In this document: positions 36,051-44,941 of the stretch, one piece after another | Layout of the letters: each line of letters opens with the position of its first letter | Numbering within the stretch: position 1 is the first letter of the stretch | Translations under genes and position numbers: made by a program | Assembly: GCA_017303475.1 (NCBI GenBank) | Contig: JAFLBO010000008.1 | Location: 62,001 to 126,000, forward strand | Direction: 5' to 3' | Origin: Chitinophagales bacterium | Lineage (GTDB): Bacteria; Bacteroidota; Bacteroidia; Chitinophagales; Saprospiraceae | DNA: 64,000 bases | The notes under the pieces: generated by a model | Seen by the model: only the letters and a program-made list of their open reading frames with translations | Database searches by the model: none | Told to the model about the DNA's origin: nothing

Positions 36051-37154
36051 ATGAAACACACATGCTTATTTCTGCTCGCCAGCCTGATCCTTTCCGGATG
36101 TTTTTCACCACAACACTATCTGGATAAAGGAGATTACAACTCAGCCATTAAAGCCTATGGACTGGAACTTCGGGATCAACCTGTAAACCGAAAGAAAAAG
36201 TCTGATCTGCAAGGACTTGAACTGGCCTTCAACACCGCCCAGCAACAAGATTCAGCTTCTCTGGCACAATTGAACGCCCAACAACTACCGGAAAACTGGC
36301 CTCACGTCAACCAATTGTACAGAAGCATTCAGGAGCGCCAAACAAAGGTTAAAAAATGGCTTCCACTGAGATCGAGGAAAGGTTATGAACCCAGTTTTTG
36401 TTTTTTCGCGAATATCGACTCTCTGGAATCGTCCAGCCGACTGGAAGCTGCCAGATACATGTATCAGCGTGCGCAGGATCTGCTCGCCCAACGGGCGCCC
36501 GCGCCCGCCCGTGAGGCCTATCACCTCCTGACCGATCTGAAACAGCATTATTATCCTTATTGGGAAAATGCCAACAACCTGCTCGACAGCGCCTGGACTA
36601 TGGGAAAAGAGCATGTACTCTTTATCACGGAAAGTCAGGTTGGCGCTTCAGACAGCAGAACATTTTGGGAGAATATGCGCAAAAGGCCACCTGTAGGAAA
36701 AAACGACTGGCTGGTGATTCACCAGGACTCCTCGGCGCGCAAATCGTTTGACTATACCTTGACCTGCCAGCTGCAGTCTCTGGATGTAGGCTCCGACAAC
36801 GAGCGCACCTCTACCAGAACCGAAACCAAGGATGTGGAAGATGGCTACGAGGAGGTGCGCGACACTTCAGGCCGTGTCATTTCCCGAACTACCAAATACC
36901 GCAAGGAAACAACAACTATCACCACCTACTCCAATTCGCGGAGCGCCTATGCATCAATATTCATGGAATTAAAACGCGCTGGCACTGGCGAGTTATTGGT
37001 TTCGGCCCCAATAAGCTCCTCCTATCATTTTAGTGACAGCTCAGAAACCTCTATGCCACAGTCGCCGTCATACTGGGGCATGATCAGCCGCGTTGCAGAC
37101 GATACGGAATGGGAAATTGGGCGCAGGTTAAAGAAGGCTTTACCCTTGAAGTAG
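36051..37154 (+). CDS. Hypothetical lipoprotein, second of a tandem pair
   Basis: 367 aa. Signal MKHTCLFLLASLILSGC with Cys17. Its helical core matches the first copy (AYHLLTDLKQHYYPYWENAN, DSSARKSFDY). An extra Arg/Thr/Glu-rich segment near residues 245-285 (TRTETKDVEDGYEEVRDT and following) differs in composition from the rest. Starts 39 nt after the first copy. A hairpin repeat follows 13 nt after its stop codon. Function unknown. Confidence 0.75.
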   Translation: MKHTCLFLLASLILSGCFSPQHYLDKGDYNSAIKAYGLELRDQPVNRKKKSDLQGLELAFNTAQQQDSASLAQLNAQQLPENWPHVNQLYRSIQERQTKVKKWLPLRSRKGYEPSFCFFANIDSLESSSRLEAARYMYQRAQDLLAQRAPAPAREAYHLLTDLKQHYYPYWENANNLLDSAWTMGKEHVLFITESQVGASDSRTFWENMRKRPPVGKNDWLVIHQDSSARKSFDYTLTCQLQSLDVGSDNERTSTRTETKDVEDGYEEVRDTSGRVISRTTKYRKETTTITTYSNSRSAYASIFMELKRAGTGELLVSAPISSSYHFSDSSETSMPQSPSYWGMISRVADDTEWEIGRRLKKALPLK

Positions 37155-37167
37155 TTTTTTAGGCGCG

Positions 37168-37236
37168 TTTTTTACCGCCGCGACACAGAGGCGGGGAGAG
37201 TGTTTCTCTGCGCCTCTGTGTCGCGGCGGTAAAAAA
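37168..37236. repeat. Palindrome with 26-bp stem between convergent genes
   Basis: Arms 37168-37193 and 37211-37236 pair perfectly over 26 bp, starting TTTTTTACCGCCG and ending CGGCGGTAAAAAA, with a 17-nt loop that could add a few more pairs. The T-rich ends make it a plausible bidirectional terminator for the lipoprotein (plus) and dehydrogenase (minus) genes. Its ends resemble those of the palindromes at 59393 and 63331. Confidence 0.95.
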
Positions 37237-37255
37237 ACCTCCGTCCCTCCCAATC

Positions 37256-38701
37256 TCAAATCCCTGCGATACAGATATATTTTGTTTCCAGGAAATCATC
37301 CAGGCCATACTTGGAGCCTTCCCGGCCGATGCCACTTTCCTTAACCCCGCCAAAAGGCGCCACCGTGGTAGCTACGAGTCCGGTATTAACCCCAACCATA
37401 CCATATTCCAGCGCCTCCGACACCCGGAATACCCGGCCAATATCGCGGCCATAAAAATACGCTGCGAGTCCGTAAGGGGTATCGTTGGCCAGTTGAATAA
37501 CCTCTTTTTCGTCGGTGAAACGGGTAACCGGCGCCACAGGTCCAAAAATTTCCTCCTGCATGATATCCATGCCCGGAGCAACATCGGCCAGCACAGTTGG
37601 CTGAAAAAACGTGCCTTCCATGGCTTTGCCGCCCACCAGCACGCGCGCGCCTTTTTGCGTGGCGTTACCTACCAGTCGCTGCACCTTATCCAGGGCCTCC
37701 TGATTAATCAGCGGTCCGATATTGACACCGTGTTCAGTGCCTGGGCCTACCTTTTGTTTTTGTACGGCGGCTGTGAATTTTTCCAGAAAGGCGTCATAAA
37801 TGCCGGCCTGTGCAAAAATCCGGTTGGCGCACACGCAGGTTTGACCGGCATTCCGGTATTTAGCCACAATAGCGCCTTCTACAGCGGCATCCAGGTCGGC
37901 ATCGTCGAACACAATAAAGGGCGCATTGCCGCCCAGCTCAAGCGAGATTTTTTTCACTGTATCAGCGCTTTGGCGCATGAGCAGCTTGCCCACTTCGGTG
38001 CTTCCGGTAAACGACAGCTTGCGTACCACCGGACTGTCGGTGAGCACTTTACCAATAACCGGAGCATTCAATCCGGTTACGATATTCAGTACGCCTGGTG
38101 GAAACCCTGCCCGCAGAGCCAGTTCGGCAAGTGCCAGGGCAGAGAGGGGCGTTTCTTCCGAGGGTTTGAGCACCACGGTACAGCCAGCGGCCAGGGCTGG
38201 CGCCACCTTGCGGGTGATCATAGCATTGGGAAAATTCCAGGGAGTAATGGCGGCTACTACCCCAACTGGCTGTTTAACCACCAATAAACGCATGCCAGGC
38301 ATGTGAGGCGGGATAACATCGCCATAGGCCCTTTTACCCTCCTCGGCAAACCACTCAATGAAAGTAGCGCCGTATCTAATTTCACCACGAGCTTCCGGAA
38401 CTGGTTTACCTTGTTCCAGCGTGAGCAACATGCCCAGATCGTCGGCGTGCTCAAGGATTAGATCGTACCATTTACGCAAAATTCCCGCGCGGGCAGTGGC
38501 CGTTTTGGCACGCCAATCAGGCAATGCAGCCTCTGCGGCGGCAATAGCCCTTCGGGTTTCATCTGCACCACAATCCGCAACCCGGGCGAGTTCTTCGCCT
38601 GTGGCCGGATTGGTTACAGGAAAAGTAGCGCCGGAATCGGCCTCTGTCCATTCATTATTGATAAATGCAGCACGATGTATGAGACTGGAATCTTTGAGCA
38701 T
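37256..38701 (-). CDS. gabD: NAD(P)-dependent succinate-semialdehyde dehydrogenase
   Basis: 481 aa from the ATG at 38701; upstream in-frame codons to 38815 overlap the next gene and are not used. Aldehyde dehydrogenase fold with NAD(P)-binding FTGSTEVG, catalytic glutamate E255 (LELGGNAPF) and nucleophile C289 (AGQTCVCANRIF), positions that agree with GabD enzymes. It oxidises succinate semialdehyde to succinate, feeding the TCA cycle. The hypothetical gene upstream ends 56 nt before it on the same strand. Other semialdehyde substrates cannot be excluded. Confidence 0.88.
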   Translation of the reverse strand: MLKDSSLIHRAAFINNEWTEADSGATFPVTNPATGEELARVADCGADETRRAIAAAEAALPDWRAKTATARAGILRKWYDLILEHADDLGMLLTLEQGKPVPEARGEIRYGATFIEWFAEEGKRAYGDVIPPHMPGMRLLVVKQPVGVVAAITPWNFPNAMITRKVAPALAAGCTVVLKPSEETPLSALALAELALRAGFPPGVLNIVTGLNAPVIGKVLTDSPVVRKLSFTGSTEVGKLLMRQSADTVKKISLELGGNAPFIVFDDADLDAAVEGAIVAKYRNAGQTCVCANRIFAQAGIYDAFLEKFTAAVQKQKVGPGTEHGVNIGPLINQEALDKVQRLVGNATQKGARVLVGGKAMEGTFFQPTVLADVAPGMDIMQEEIFGPVAPVTRFTDEKEVIQLANDTPYGLAAYFYGRDIGRVFRVSEALEYGMVGVNTGLVATTVAPFGGVKESGIGREGSKYGLDDFLETKYICIAGI

Positions 38702-38756
38702 GTTGTGAAATGTCGGGAATGTGTATGAGGGCGCAAAGGTGCAGAAAGTGTGTGAA

Positions 38757-39548
38757 TCAATTCCACTCAAACCGCCGGATTTGTGCGGGTTCTGTATCAA
38801 AACCCGGGCGAACAAATTTTTGCCAGTTAGGAAACAGATTAATCATTTCTTTTCGCAATCGGCTGAGGGTTAGGAGCAGGTCCAGAATTTCGTCGGTTTT
38901 TTCGGGCCAGGCTTTGCGCAGTGTTTCCCAGGAGGCCATACTTTGATCAATACAAAGGATGCATACTTTGGCACTGCCATTTCCATCGCTTTGATGTGGC
39001 TTATCGCCCCAGATTTCTGCATCGTCGGCATCTTCGAGTCCGGAGATAGCCCGTTGTGCCTTCACGCCGATAAATGCAGCATATTGTCGGATAATTTCTA
39101 CTGCGTCCTGAATATATCCTAGCCGGTCCAGGTCAATAGGCATATTCATTTCCGCCAGTCGCTGCATTTCAACGCCTTTTTCTTCAAAAAAAGCGACATT
39201 TTGTTCAAAAAAAGCTTCTGTTAGTTTGAAATAGGCCATCCCTTTTTCAAACATTTCTTCTTCCCGCTTTTCCAATTCCATGTTTTTTTCGTCAGGTTCC
39301 GGTTGAGGCATATCCAGTATATCATCCGGATCAATACCGGCCTGTCGGAGCATATCGTCCAGCATTTTGAGAGATTCTTTGAAGCTTTCACCTACGGCGC
39401 CCCACATTTCTTCTTCGGTCATGGGCGTTTCGCGGTTCCATCGTTTGAGTTCTTCTACGCCAACGGCGCATCGGTCCACAAATACACAACGTTCGCACCA
39501 GCGATCGCAGTAATTGTGTACAGCAGGAATAATTTTATTTTTTGACAT
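38757..39548 (-). CDS. Hypothetical protein with N-terminal cysteine cluster
   Basis: 263 aa, cytosolic, rich in Glu and Met. The first 30 residues contain NYCDRWCERCVFVDRC (Cx2-3 spaced cysteines, Cx3Cx2Cx5C), which may bind a metal or an iron-sulfur cluster. A glutamate-rich helical middle follows (about 75-130), and the C-terminal part is helical with a Trp/Pro-rich end. I do not recognise a function. It lies upstream of the succinate-semialdehyde dehydrogenase gene on the same strand, and the tandem repeats at 39578-39723 sit in its promoter region. Confidence 0.7.
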   Translation of the reverse strand: MSKNKIIPAVHNYCDRWCERCVFVDRCAVGVEELKRWNRETPMTEEEMWGAVGESFKESLKMLDDMLRQAGIDPDDILDMPQPEPDEKNMELEKREEEMFEKGMAYFKLTEAFFEQNVAFFEEKGVEMQRLAEMNMPIDLDRLGYIQDAVEIIRQYAAFIGVKAQRAISGLEDADDAEIWGDKPHQSDGNGSAKVCILCIDQSMASWETLRKAWPEKTDEILDLLLTLSRLRKEMINLFPNWQKFVRPGFDTEPAQIRRFEWN

Positions 39549-39577
39549 GGTTACTGAGGATTTATAGTTTTGCGCTG

Positions 39578-39723
39578 TTTGAGTGTTTGAGTGTTTGAGT
39601 GTTCGAGTGTTTGAGTTGGTCGTGCGGTTTGGCAGGCCTTAGTGCCTTAGTGCCTTAGTGCCTTAGTGCCTTAGTGCCTTAGTGCCTTAGTGCCTTAGTG
39701 CCTTAGTGCCTTAGTGCCTTAGT
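39578..39723. repeat. Two octanucleotide tandem arrays between divergent genes
   Basis: GTTTGAGT-type octamers at 39578-39617 (about five copies) and an almost perfect CCTTAGTG array at 39637-39723 (about eleven copies). Both have period 8 and lie between the divergent starts at 39548 and 39808. The left array ends in GAGTTGG, like the arms at 29152. Confidence 0.92.
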
Positions 39724-39807
39724 CCACTTCGTGCCTTCTACTCAAAAGTACAAATTTCAAATGGTAAAAACAACAACGATCTCTGATCTTTTTTAAACAT
39801 ACCTCTT

Positions 39808-40959
39808 ATGAAACATAAACTTCGCATGGGAATGGTTGGAGGCGGACAGGGCGCCTTCATTGGGGCTGTTCACCGTATGGCTGCTGCTTTGGATGGAGAA
39901 ATTGAACTGGTTTGCGGGGCTTTTAGCAGTGATCCGGAAAAATCCAAGGCCTCCGGAGCTGCGTTAGGTCTGGCGCCTGAACGTTGTTACGGGAGTTTCA
40001 GAGAAATGATTCAGAAAGAAAAACGAGTACGGCCTGACCGCCGTATGGATTTCGTCAGCATAGTAACGCCAAATCACGTGCACTTTGCACCTGCCAAAAT
40101 GGCGCTGGAAAACGGGTTCCATGTAATCTGTGATAAACCTGTCACTTTCAGTTTGAAAGAAGCCCAAAACCTGGAAAAAATTGTAGCCAAATCCGGCTTG
40201 GTGTTTGCCCTTACCCACAATTACACCGGTTATCCAATGGTGAAACAGGCGCGCCAGATGATTCGCAATGGCGAACTGGGAGCCATCCGAAAAGTGGTGG
40301 TGGAATACCCGCAAGGCTGGCTCAGTACTAATCTGGAAGCCTCCGGACAAAAACAAGCCTCCTGGCGCACCGATCCCAGCAAAAGTGGAATTGCCGGCGC
40401 AATGGGCGATATTGGCACCCACGCCGAAAACCTGGCAGAATACATCACCGGTCTGCAAATCAAGGAACTTTGTGCCGACATCAGCACTTTCGTGCCCGGA
40501 CGTTTACTGGACGATGATGGCAATGTGCTGCTGCGCTTTGAAGGAGGAGCCAAAGGAGTACTCCACGCCAGCCAGATTTCTGCCGGGGAAGAAAACAACC
40601 TAAACATTCGGGTGTATGGTGAAAAAGGTGGCCTGGAATGGAGGCAAATGGAACCTAACACCCTCATTGTCAAATGGCTGGACAAACCCACACAACTATA
40701 CCGCACTAATGTAGGCAATCTTTACCCCGAATCTCTGGCTGCCGCACGTATTCCCGGCGGACATCCGGAGGGTTACCTCGAAGCTTTTGCCAATATCTAT
40801 CGCAATTTCGCCCACTGCGTACGCGCGCACAAGGCCGGTCAGCAACCAGATCCAATTCATGCTGATTTCCCTACCATTCACGATGGCGTACGTGGTATGA
40901 GATTCATTGAAAAGGTAATTGCCAGCGGGAAAAGCAGTAAAAAATGGGTGCAGTTGTAA
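39808..40959 (+). CDS. Gfo/Idh/MocA-family oxidoreductase
   Basis: 383 aa. N-terminal Rossmann domain with GMVGGGQGAFIGAVHR and the strand VTPNHVHFAPA. Then DKPVTFSL, the family's EKP-type motif with Asp in place of Glu. The C-terminal domain has GDIGTHAENLAEY, which carries the conserved histidine. Such enzymes use NAD(P) to oxidise or reduce sugars, inositols or sugar-nucleotides; the substrate is not set by the sequence. No signal peptide. The flavin reductase gene follows 68 nt downstream on the same strand. Confidence 0.88.
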   Translation: MKHKLRMGMVGGGQGAFIGAVHRMAAALDGEIELVCGAFSSDPEKSKASGAALGLAPERCYGSFREMIQKEKRVRPDRRMDFVSIVTPNHVHFAPAKMALENGFHVICDKPVTFSLKEAQNLEKIVAKSGLVFALTHNYTGYPMVKQARQMIRNGELGAIRKVVVEYPQGWLSTNLEASGQKQASWRTDPSKSGIAGAMGDIGTHAENLAEYITGLQIKELCADISTFVPGRLLDDDGNVLLRFEGGAKGVLHASQISAGEENNLNIRVYGEKGGLEWRQMEPNTLIVKWLDKPTQLYRTNVGNLYPESLAAARIPGGHPEGYLEAFANIYRNFAHCVRAHKAGQQPDPIHADFPTIHDGVRGMRFIEKVIASGKSSKKWVQL

Positions 40960-41027
40960 CGGGGTATTTTCATCTTTTGTGAACATTCTGCACTAAAAAC
41001 CGTTGTTTTTGGCAAGTTTCAAGTTAC

Positions 41028-41753
41028 ATGCCTTTACTCTGGTACGACGGTATCGTCAAAAAGATAGACAACATTGCACCCAATGTCCGGCAGTTCCAAC
41101 TGGAAGTGCCGGGGGTAGATTCCTTTGATTTTAAGGCCGGGCAGTTTGTTACGATGGATTTGCCCATTGGCGAAAAACGCCTGCAACGCTGGCGCAGCTA
41201 TTCCATTGCCAATGCACCCAACGGTTCTAACGCCCTTGAACTTTGTATCGTAAGGTCTGCATCAGGGCCTGGATCCGGTTTTTTGTTTGATGAGGTAAAG
41301 GAGGGCTCAGCCATACGATTTAAAGGTCCGGATGGCGGTTTTGTGTTGCCGGAAACCATTGAGCGGGATCTGGTATTTATTTGCACCGGAACCGGAGTGG
41401 CGCCGTTTCGGAGTATGATCCTTGACCTCCTGCATTCCGGCAAGTCACACCGAAACATTCACCTGATTTTTGGTGCACGCAGCGAGCAAGATATTTTGTA
41501 CCGGGAAGAATTTGAGACTTTAGCCAAATCCATGCCCGGTTTCAGGTACGATGTGGCTCTATCACGGCAGGAAGACTGGAATGGATATCAAGGTTACGTG
41601 CACCAAATATACCTTCATGAATATGCCTCTCCGCGCCCGGATATAGCCTTTTACATCTGCGGATGGAGCCAAATGATTGATGAAGCCGTAGCCAATTTAC
41701 TAGTGCAATTGAAGTACGACCGCAACCAGATCCATTACGAACTGTACGGTTGA
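41028..41753 (+). CDS. FAD-binding oxidoreductase (ferredoxin-NADP reductase type)
   Basis: 241 aa. FAD motif RWRSYSIANAP (RxYS), a substrate region, the NAD(P) motif ICTGTGVAPFRSMI, and the terminal FYICGWSQMIDEAV. The layout is that of a stand-alone flavin reductase or the reductase part of a dioxygenase system; no 2Fe-2S cysteines are present. A partner ferredoxin or oxygenase is not in the window. Its last 19 nt overlap the 3' end of the convergent MFS gene. Confidence 0.88.
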   Translation: MPLLWYDGIVKKIDNIAPNVRQFQLEVPGVDSFDFKAGQFVTMDLPIGEKRLQRWRSYSIANAPNGSNALELCIVRSASGPGSGFLFDEVKEGSAIRFKGPDGGFVLPETIERDLVFICTGTGVAPFRSMILDLLHSGKSHRNIHLIFGARSEQDILYREEFETLAKSMPGFRYDVALSRQEDWNGYQGYVHQIYLHEYASPRPDIAFYICGWSQMIDEAVANLLVQLKYDRNQIHYELYG

Positions 41754-42898
41754 GTATTGCCTCCCCGGCGCATCATCAAATACACCCAGCCCAACAGACT
41801 ACTTACTGCGGCGAGGTAAAACACGCCCGCAATGTGCGCACTGAACCACCCGGCCAGCAATGCGCCTGCGCCAATGGCAATTTCCAGGGAAATATACATA
41901 GTAGCCAACGCCCTGCCTTTCCGGCCCGGATCGCCCAGATCAACTGTCCAGGCATTGATGGCCGGCGAAAACACACCATTACCCAGTCCAAACAAGGCAG
42001 AAGCCAGGTAAAGCATCCAGGGAGCATCAGCCAGGGCAAACACCACCATAGCCCCGGCTATCATCCAGGCCGAAGCCTTGAGCACCGGCACCCTGCCCAG
42101 GCGATCAGATATTTTGCCTGCAGAAAAACGGGTGGTTACGCTGGCCAGGGTAAAAATGGTGAAAAAAGTGGCCCGGTTTTCAATCCCCAACTGGTCGCTC
42201 AGATCCGGCACCAGGGTCAGAATTACACCATAACTGATGTAACAGCAAATCATAACAATAGCCGCAGGAATGGATAGCGGATCAAAAATATCGTCGCGCC
42301 CTACTTTGAGTAACGACCAGCGGAAACGTTGCTTTTGCGGCAGGGTTTCTGCCAAATTAGCCAGGATCACCATGGAAAACACCGCGAGCAATGCCGAGGT
42401 ATAAAACATGGCATTGATGCCATAGTGCTTGGCAAGCCAGCTGCCCAAGGGCGGCGAAGCGCTGGCGCCCAGACTCAAACAAATGCCAAGAGTACCCAGA
42501 GCCTCTCCCCTTCTTCCATCCGGCACAATATCTGCCACATAAGCCGAGGTACCGGTGGGCTTGAATCCGGTAGAGAAGCCATGAAAAAAGCGAAGCGCCA
42601 GAAAGCCGCCCACAAAAGCCAACTGAGGATAAAGTAAACTGCAAATAACGCAGGCCAAAGTACCAATGTACATGACTGGCATGCGCCCAACAGTATCAGC
42701 CAGTTTACCACTGAATGGCCTGGAAATACCGGCAGTTATTGTAAACAAGGCAATAATCAATCCTTTGTGCTCCTCACCACCCAGGCTGCTCAGATAAGCA
42801 GGAAGCTCCGGAATCATCATGTTGAAACTTCCTGCAAACAATGCATGCGACAGGCATAACAGCAGGAAGGATCGGGAGTAAAGCTGGGGGGTAGTCAT
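41735..42898 (-). CDS. MFS transporter
   Basis: 387 aa, hydrophobic, with twelve predicted transmembrane segments. The A-like loop GKLADTVGRMPVMYIG after TM2 is the major facilitator signature, and KISDRLGRVPVL follows TM8. Most similar in style to drug or sugar efflux MFS proteins; substrate unknown. Its start overlaps the uridine kinase stop by 4 nt (ATGA), so the two form an operon, and its end overlaps the flavin reductase gene by 19 nt. Confidence 0.88.
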   Translation of the reverse strand: MTTPQLYSRSFLLLCLSHALFAGSFNMMIPELPAYLSSLGGEEHKGLIIALFTITAGISRPFSGKLADTVGRMPVMYIGTLACVICSLLYPQLAFVGGFLALRFFHGFSTGFKPTGTSAYVADIVPDGRRGEALGTLGICLSLGASASPPLGSWLAKHYGINAMFYTSALLAVFSMVILANLAETLPQKQRFRWSLLKVGRDDIFDPLSIPAAIVMICCYISYGVILTLVPDLSDQLGIENRATFFTIFTLASVTTRFSAGKISDRLGRVPVLKASAWMIAGAMVVFALADAPWMLYLASALFGLGNGVFSPAINAWTVDLGDPGRKGRALATMYISLEIAIGAGALLAGWFSAHIAGVFYLAAVSSLLGWVYLMMRRGGNTQPYSS

Positions 42899-43512
42899 TT
42901 AGTTACCTTGTTCCTGATAAATCCTTCCAACACCTCAAAGCCGCGTTCAAAATCCTGATTATTATTGACAACAAGATCCGCTTCTTCCTTATACGGCAGG
43001 ATAAACCGTTCGTAAGAAGGCAACACGTGATGCTGGTATTTGTACAACACGTCATCAAGCGGATATCCACGCTCCACCTGATCCCTAAGAATGCGGCGAA
43101 TGACTTTGAGGTTTTCTTTGGCATTGACAAAAACCTTCAGGTCCAGTTGCCGGGCAATTTTTTTGTAGTGAAAAACGAACAGCCCTTCAATAATAATGAT
43201 TGGCGCCGAGTGGAACGTGAGCATTTTAGGCTTGGCATTCGGGTTGTTGAACACATATTCCTGAATGGTAATGCTCTCGCCATTCAGGAGCTTTTCAACA
43301 TCCTCGCGAAACAGTTTTTTATTAAAGGATTTGGGCAAATCAAAATTCCATTCTCCGTTTGCATCCTTGTGTTGCTGTTCCCTCGGCAGGTAATAATCGT
43401 CCTGAGACACAATACAAACCTGGCTTTCAGAAAAACTCTGTCGCAACCGCCGAATAAAGCTTGTTTTACCGCTGCCGCTGCCGCCGCAAATACCGATGAG
43501 AAAAGGACGCAT
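42895..43512 (-). CDS. udk: Uridine kinase family protein
   Basis: 205 aa from the ATG at 43512; in-frame codons up to 43572 precede it but lack family likeness. P-loop GICGGSGSGKTSF, SQDDYYLP (the uridine-site aspartates), and IIEGLFVFHY. Uridine/cytidine kinases make UMP/CMP in salvage. It is divergent from the CNT nucleoside transporter gene (137 nt apart), which supports a nucleoside uptake and salvage pair. Together with MFS it forms an operon. Confidence 0.85.
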   Translation of the reverse strand: MRPFLIGICGGSGSGKTSFIRRLRQSFSESQVCIVSQDDYYLPREQQHKDANGEWNFDLPKSFNKKLFREDVEKLLNGESITIQEYVFNNPNAKPKMLTFHSAPIIIIEGLFVFHYKKIARQLDLKVFVNAKENLKVIRRILRDQVERGYPLDDVLYKYQHHVLPSYERFILPYKEEADLVVNNNQDFERGFEVLEGFIRNKVTK

Positions 43513-43579
43513 GTGATGGGAATGTGGGAATTGTGAAACTAAAATCGGGTGCGAAAGTATGGTTTCACGCAAAATTTTC

Positions 43580-43607
43580 TTGAATCAAAAGTGACTTCGT
43601 ACATTTC
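43580..43607 (+). promoter_or_regulatory. Putative promoter of the nucleoside transporter gene
   Basis: TTG at 43580-43582 and TACATTTC at 43600-43607 (one base off TAnnTTTG) are separated by 17 nt. The ATG lies 41 nt downstream. Confidence 0.4.
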
Positions 43608-43648
43608 GCCGGATATTGGCCCCTTTCCCCTCATTATCTCCTTTCTTT

Positions 43649-44893
43649 ATGGATCGTTTTATCGGACTTGTTGGCATTGTAATCATTTTGGGAATCGCTT
43701 ATTTGCTTTCGCACAACCGCAAAGCCATCAATTACCGAGTGGTAGGAATGGGTTTACTGCTACAAACTGCGCTGGCTGTTTTTATTTTGAAAACCTCTGC
43801 CGGTCAGGCCGTATTTGGCTGGCTGGGCAAAGCAGTTACCAAAGTATTGAGTTTCAGCGATGAAGGCGCCAAGTTCGTGTTTGGCATTTTAGCCGACAAT
43901 GTCAAACTTGGCACGTATCTGGGGCCGGAGAACGGGTTCATTTTCTTTTTTAAAATCATCCCCACCATCATTTTTGTAGCCTGCCTGGTGAATATTTTTT
44001 ACCATATCGGGCTGATGCAATGGATTGTGGAAGTGTTGGCCAAAGGCTTGAATTACATCATGAAAGTGAGCGGCGCCGAGGCGCTGAGCAATATTTCCAG
44101 TGCTTTTGTAGGTCAGGTAGAAGCCCAGATTATGATTAAACCTTACCTGCGTGGTATGACCATGAGCGAGCTGATGGCATCCATGACTGGCAGTTTTGCC
44201 TGTATTGCCGGGGGGGTTATGGCTACCTATATATTGTTTGGTGTAAAAGCCGAATACCTCATTGCCGCCAGCATCATGGCCGCTCCGGGCGCCCTGGCCA
44301 TTTCCAAAATCATGTGGCCTGAAACCGAAGAATCTGAAACACAAGGCGTTGTAAAACTAAAAGTAGGCAAACAGCACTCTAATATTGTGGATGCCATCTC
44401 CGCGGGCTGTTCAGACGGTTTGAAAGTGGGTTTGAACGTTCTGGCCATGCTGGTTGGCTTTTTGGCACTTATTGCGCTCATCAACTACATTCTCAGCGCA
44501 GGTGGCAGCTTGGTTGGACATCCGGAATTTGGCCTGAACTCCATTCTTGGCGGCTTGTTCTCCGGTTTCGCTTTCGTAATGGGTGTACCCTGGCACGAGG
44601 CCTCCCAGGCAGGCGCGCTCATGGGCACCAAACTGGTTGCCAACGAATTTGTGGCTTTCCTGCAACTAAAACCCATCATCGAGAATCATTTATTATCAGA
44701 AAAAACCGTGGCCATTGTGAGCTTTGCTTTATGCGGTTTTGCTAACTTTGGCTCCGTGGGCATTCAAATTGGCGGCATCTCGGCCCTGGAACCCAGTCGC
44801 CGGGCTGATTTGGCCAAACTGGGATTCCGCGCCCTCATTGCAGGCACACTGGCCAGCTACATGTCGGCTACTTTGGCAGGAATATTGTTCTAA
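43649..44893 (+). CDS. nupC: CNT-family nucleoside transporter (NupC-type)
   Basis: 414 aa from the ATG at 43649 (a TTG at 43616 is in frame). About nine to ten transmembrane segments. Conserved CNT motif block FVGQVEAQIMIKPYLRGM (about 160) and the C-terminal FANFGSVGIQIGGISALEP. Transports nucleosides with Na+ or H+ into the cytoplasm. The divergent uridine kinase fits a salvage pair. The DUF1460 gene follows 48 nt downstream. Confidence 0.9.
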   Translation: MDRFIGLVGIVIILGIAYLLSHNRKAINYRVVGMGLLLQTALAVFILKTSAGQAVFGWLGKAVTKVLSFSDEGAKFVFGILADNVKLGTYLGPENGFIFFFKIIPTIIFVACLVNIFYHIGLMQWIVEVLAKGLNYIMKVSGAEALSNISSAFVGQVEAQIMIKPYLRGMTMSELMASMTGSFACIAGGVMATYILFGVKAEYLIAASIMAAPGALAISKIMWPETEESETQGVVKLKVGKQHSNIVDAISAGCSDGLKVGLNVLAMLVGFLALIALINYILSAGGSLVGHPEFGLNSILGGLFSGFAFVMGVPWHEASQAGALMGTKLVANEFVAFLQLKPIIENHLLSEKTVAIVSFALCGFANFGSVGIQIGGISALEPSRRADLAKLGFRALIAGTLASYMSATLAGILF

Positions 44894-44941
44894 AACCAGA
44901 AAAACCCCGGATTTGTGGAGAAAACAAGCACTTTTGGACAT

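Noticed and set aside
37256..38815. Extra N-terminal 38 residues on the succinate-semialdehyde dehydrogenase
   Set aside because: They overlap the neighbouring gene and precede an ATG at 38701 that gives normal GabD length and active-site numbering.
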